Positions 63,805 to 64,000 of a stretch of 64,000 nucleotides of DNA are shown in pieces (the stretch's first letter is position 1; the number at the start of each line of letters is the position of its first letter). The DNA comes from DYJB01 sp963777165 (GTDB taxonomy: Bacteria; Chloroflexota; Anaerolineae; Anaerolineales; E44-bin32), in NCBI GenBank assembly GCA_963777165.1, contig CAVZPO010000027.1, positions 1-64,000 on the forward strand, read 5' to 3'. The notes under the pieces were generated by a model. The model saw only the letters and a list, made by a program, of their open reading frames with translations. It was not told the DNA's origin and did no database searches. The position numbers and the translations under genes are program-made.

Positions 63805-63806
63805 CG

Positions 63807-64000
63807 ATGTACATCGGCAAAGTGATCGGGACGGTTGTTTCGACGATCAAGATCTCGCACCTCGATGGCCGCAAGCTGCTGCTCGTGGATCAGCTCGATC
63901 TGCAGGGGAATGAGACCGGGGCGTACGATATCGCCGTGGACGTCGTCCAGGCCGGGCCGGGCGATACGGTGCTGGTGATCGACGAAGGCAACGGCGCGCG
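63807..64000 (+). CDS. BMC-P shell vertex protein, third copy (cut by window end)
   Basis: The first 64 residues are visible: MYIGKVIGTVVSTIKISHLD, KLLLVDQLDLQGNETGAYDI and a QAGPGDTVLVIDEGNGAR block. These match the EutN/CcmL pentamer. The gene continues past the window. Three different BMC-P genes in one locus is a recurrent trait of SPU-type and similar loci. Confidence 0.88.
   Translation, partial: MYIGKVIGTVVSTIKISHLDGRKLLLVDQLDLQGNETGAYDIAVDVVQAGPGDTVLVIDEGNGA

Noticed and set aside
57362..64000. Ethanolamine or propanediol utilisation locus
   Set aside because: The aldehyde dehydrogenase and shell genes resemble those systems, but no ammonia lyase, diol dehydratase or reactivase is present and DeoC plus RpiB points elsewhere.
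1..64000. CRISPR arrays or phage genes
   Set aside because: I saw no regularly spaced direct repeats, no cas genes and no phage structural or integrase genes.

Overview
The window looks like a high-GC contig from a member of the Chloroflexota (Anaerolineae-like) or a close relative. I infer this from the mix of CUT1 sugar transporters, SorC/LacI regulators, a stress block of small membrane proteins and a sugar-phosphate type bacterial microcompartment (BMC). No rRNA or intact tRNA is visible, so taxonomy stays tentative. Many genes between 0.5 and 49 kb are split by one or two single-base shifts although both halves stay well conserved. I read these as consensus errors in the assembly and annotate each as one gene. 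The last 15 kb shows none.

Region 1 (1-507) is the decayed 3' end of an IS3-family element. Region 2 (532-35,466) is a 35-kb block entirely on the minus strand. In transcription order it starts with a ribose module (LacI regulator, ribokinase, ribose pyranase) and a Gfo/Idh dehydrogenase, followed by a decayed isomerase copy. Next comes a large catabolic operon headed by a SorC regulator fused to a SIS domain: FGGY kinase, TIM-barrel epimerase, class II aldolase, L-fucose-isomerase-like enzyme, ABC sugar transporter without its ATPase, a divergent GroEL-like chaperonin, a BNR-repeat protein, a second FGGY kinase, several zinc dehydrogenases, a SAF-domain oxidoreductase, a VOC protein, a possible mutarotase-like protein, a Gfo/Idh enzyme, an M24 pseudo-peptidase and a hydroxypyruvate-isomerase-like enzyme. 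It ends in an acetoin dehydrogenase set (acoA, acoB, SDR, butanediol-type dehydrogenase, acoX, acoC). A second IS3 remnant with the same end sequence lies at 36.1-36.9 kb.

Region 3 (36,987-40,924, plus strand) carries a double DJ-1/PfpI protein, a triosephosphate-isomerase-like enzyme, RpiB and an aldo/keto reductase. The TPI/RpiB pair recalls the EryH/EryI isomerases of erythritol catabolism. About 1.1 kb of decayed sequence follows.

Region 4 (41.9-56.9 kb) is a stress and envelope block: HU, small membrane proteins, a NarL-type two-component system, CsbD, GlsB/YeaQ-like, YggT, rhomboid protease, YtxH, lipid kinase, PAP2 phosphatase, CBS protein, RNase II-type exonuclease and a DUF5661-like protein. 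Five copies of a roughly 70-bp structured module occur here, most of them just upstream of genes and co-oriented with them. This suggests a shared regulon.

Region 5 (57.3-64.0 kb, continuing past the edge) is a BMC locus: GntR regulator, RpiB-like protein, DeoC aldolase, two BMC-T, one BMC-H, three BMC-P and a CoA-acylating-type aldehyde dehydrogenase. DeoC plus RpiB with no diol dehydratase or ammonia lyase matches the experimentally little-studied SPU (sugar phosphate utilising) class.
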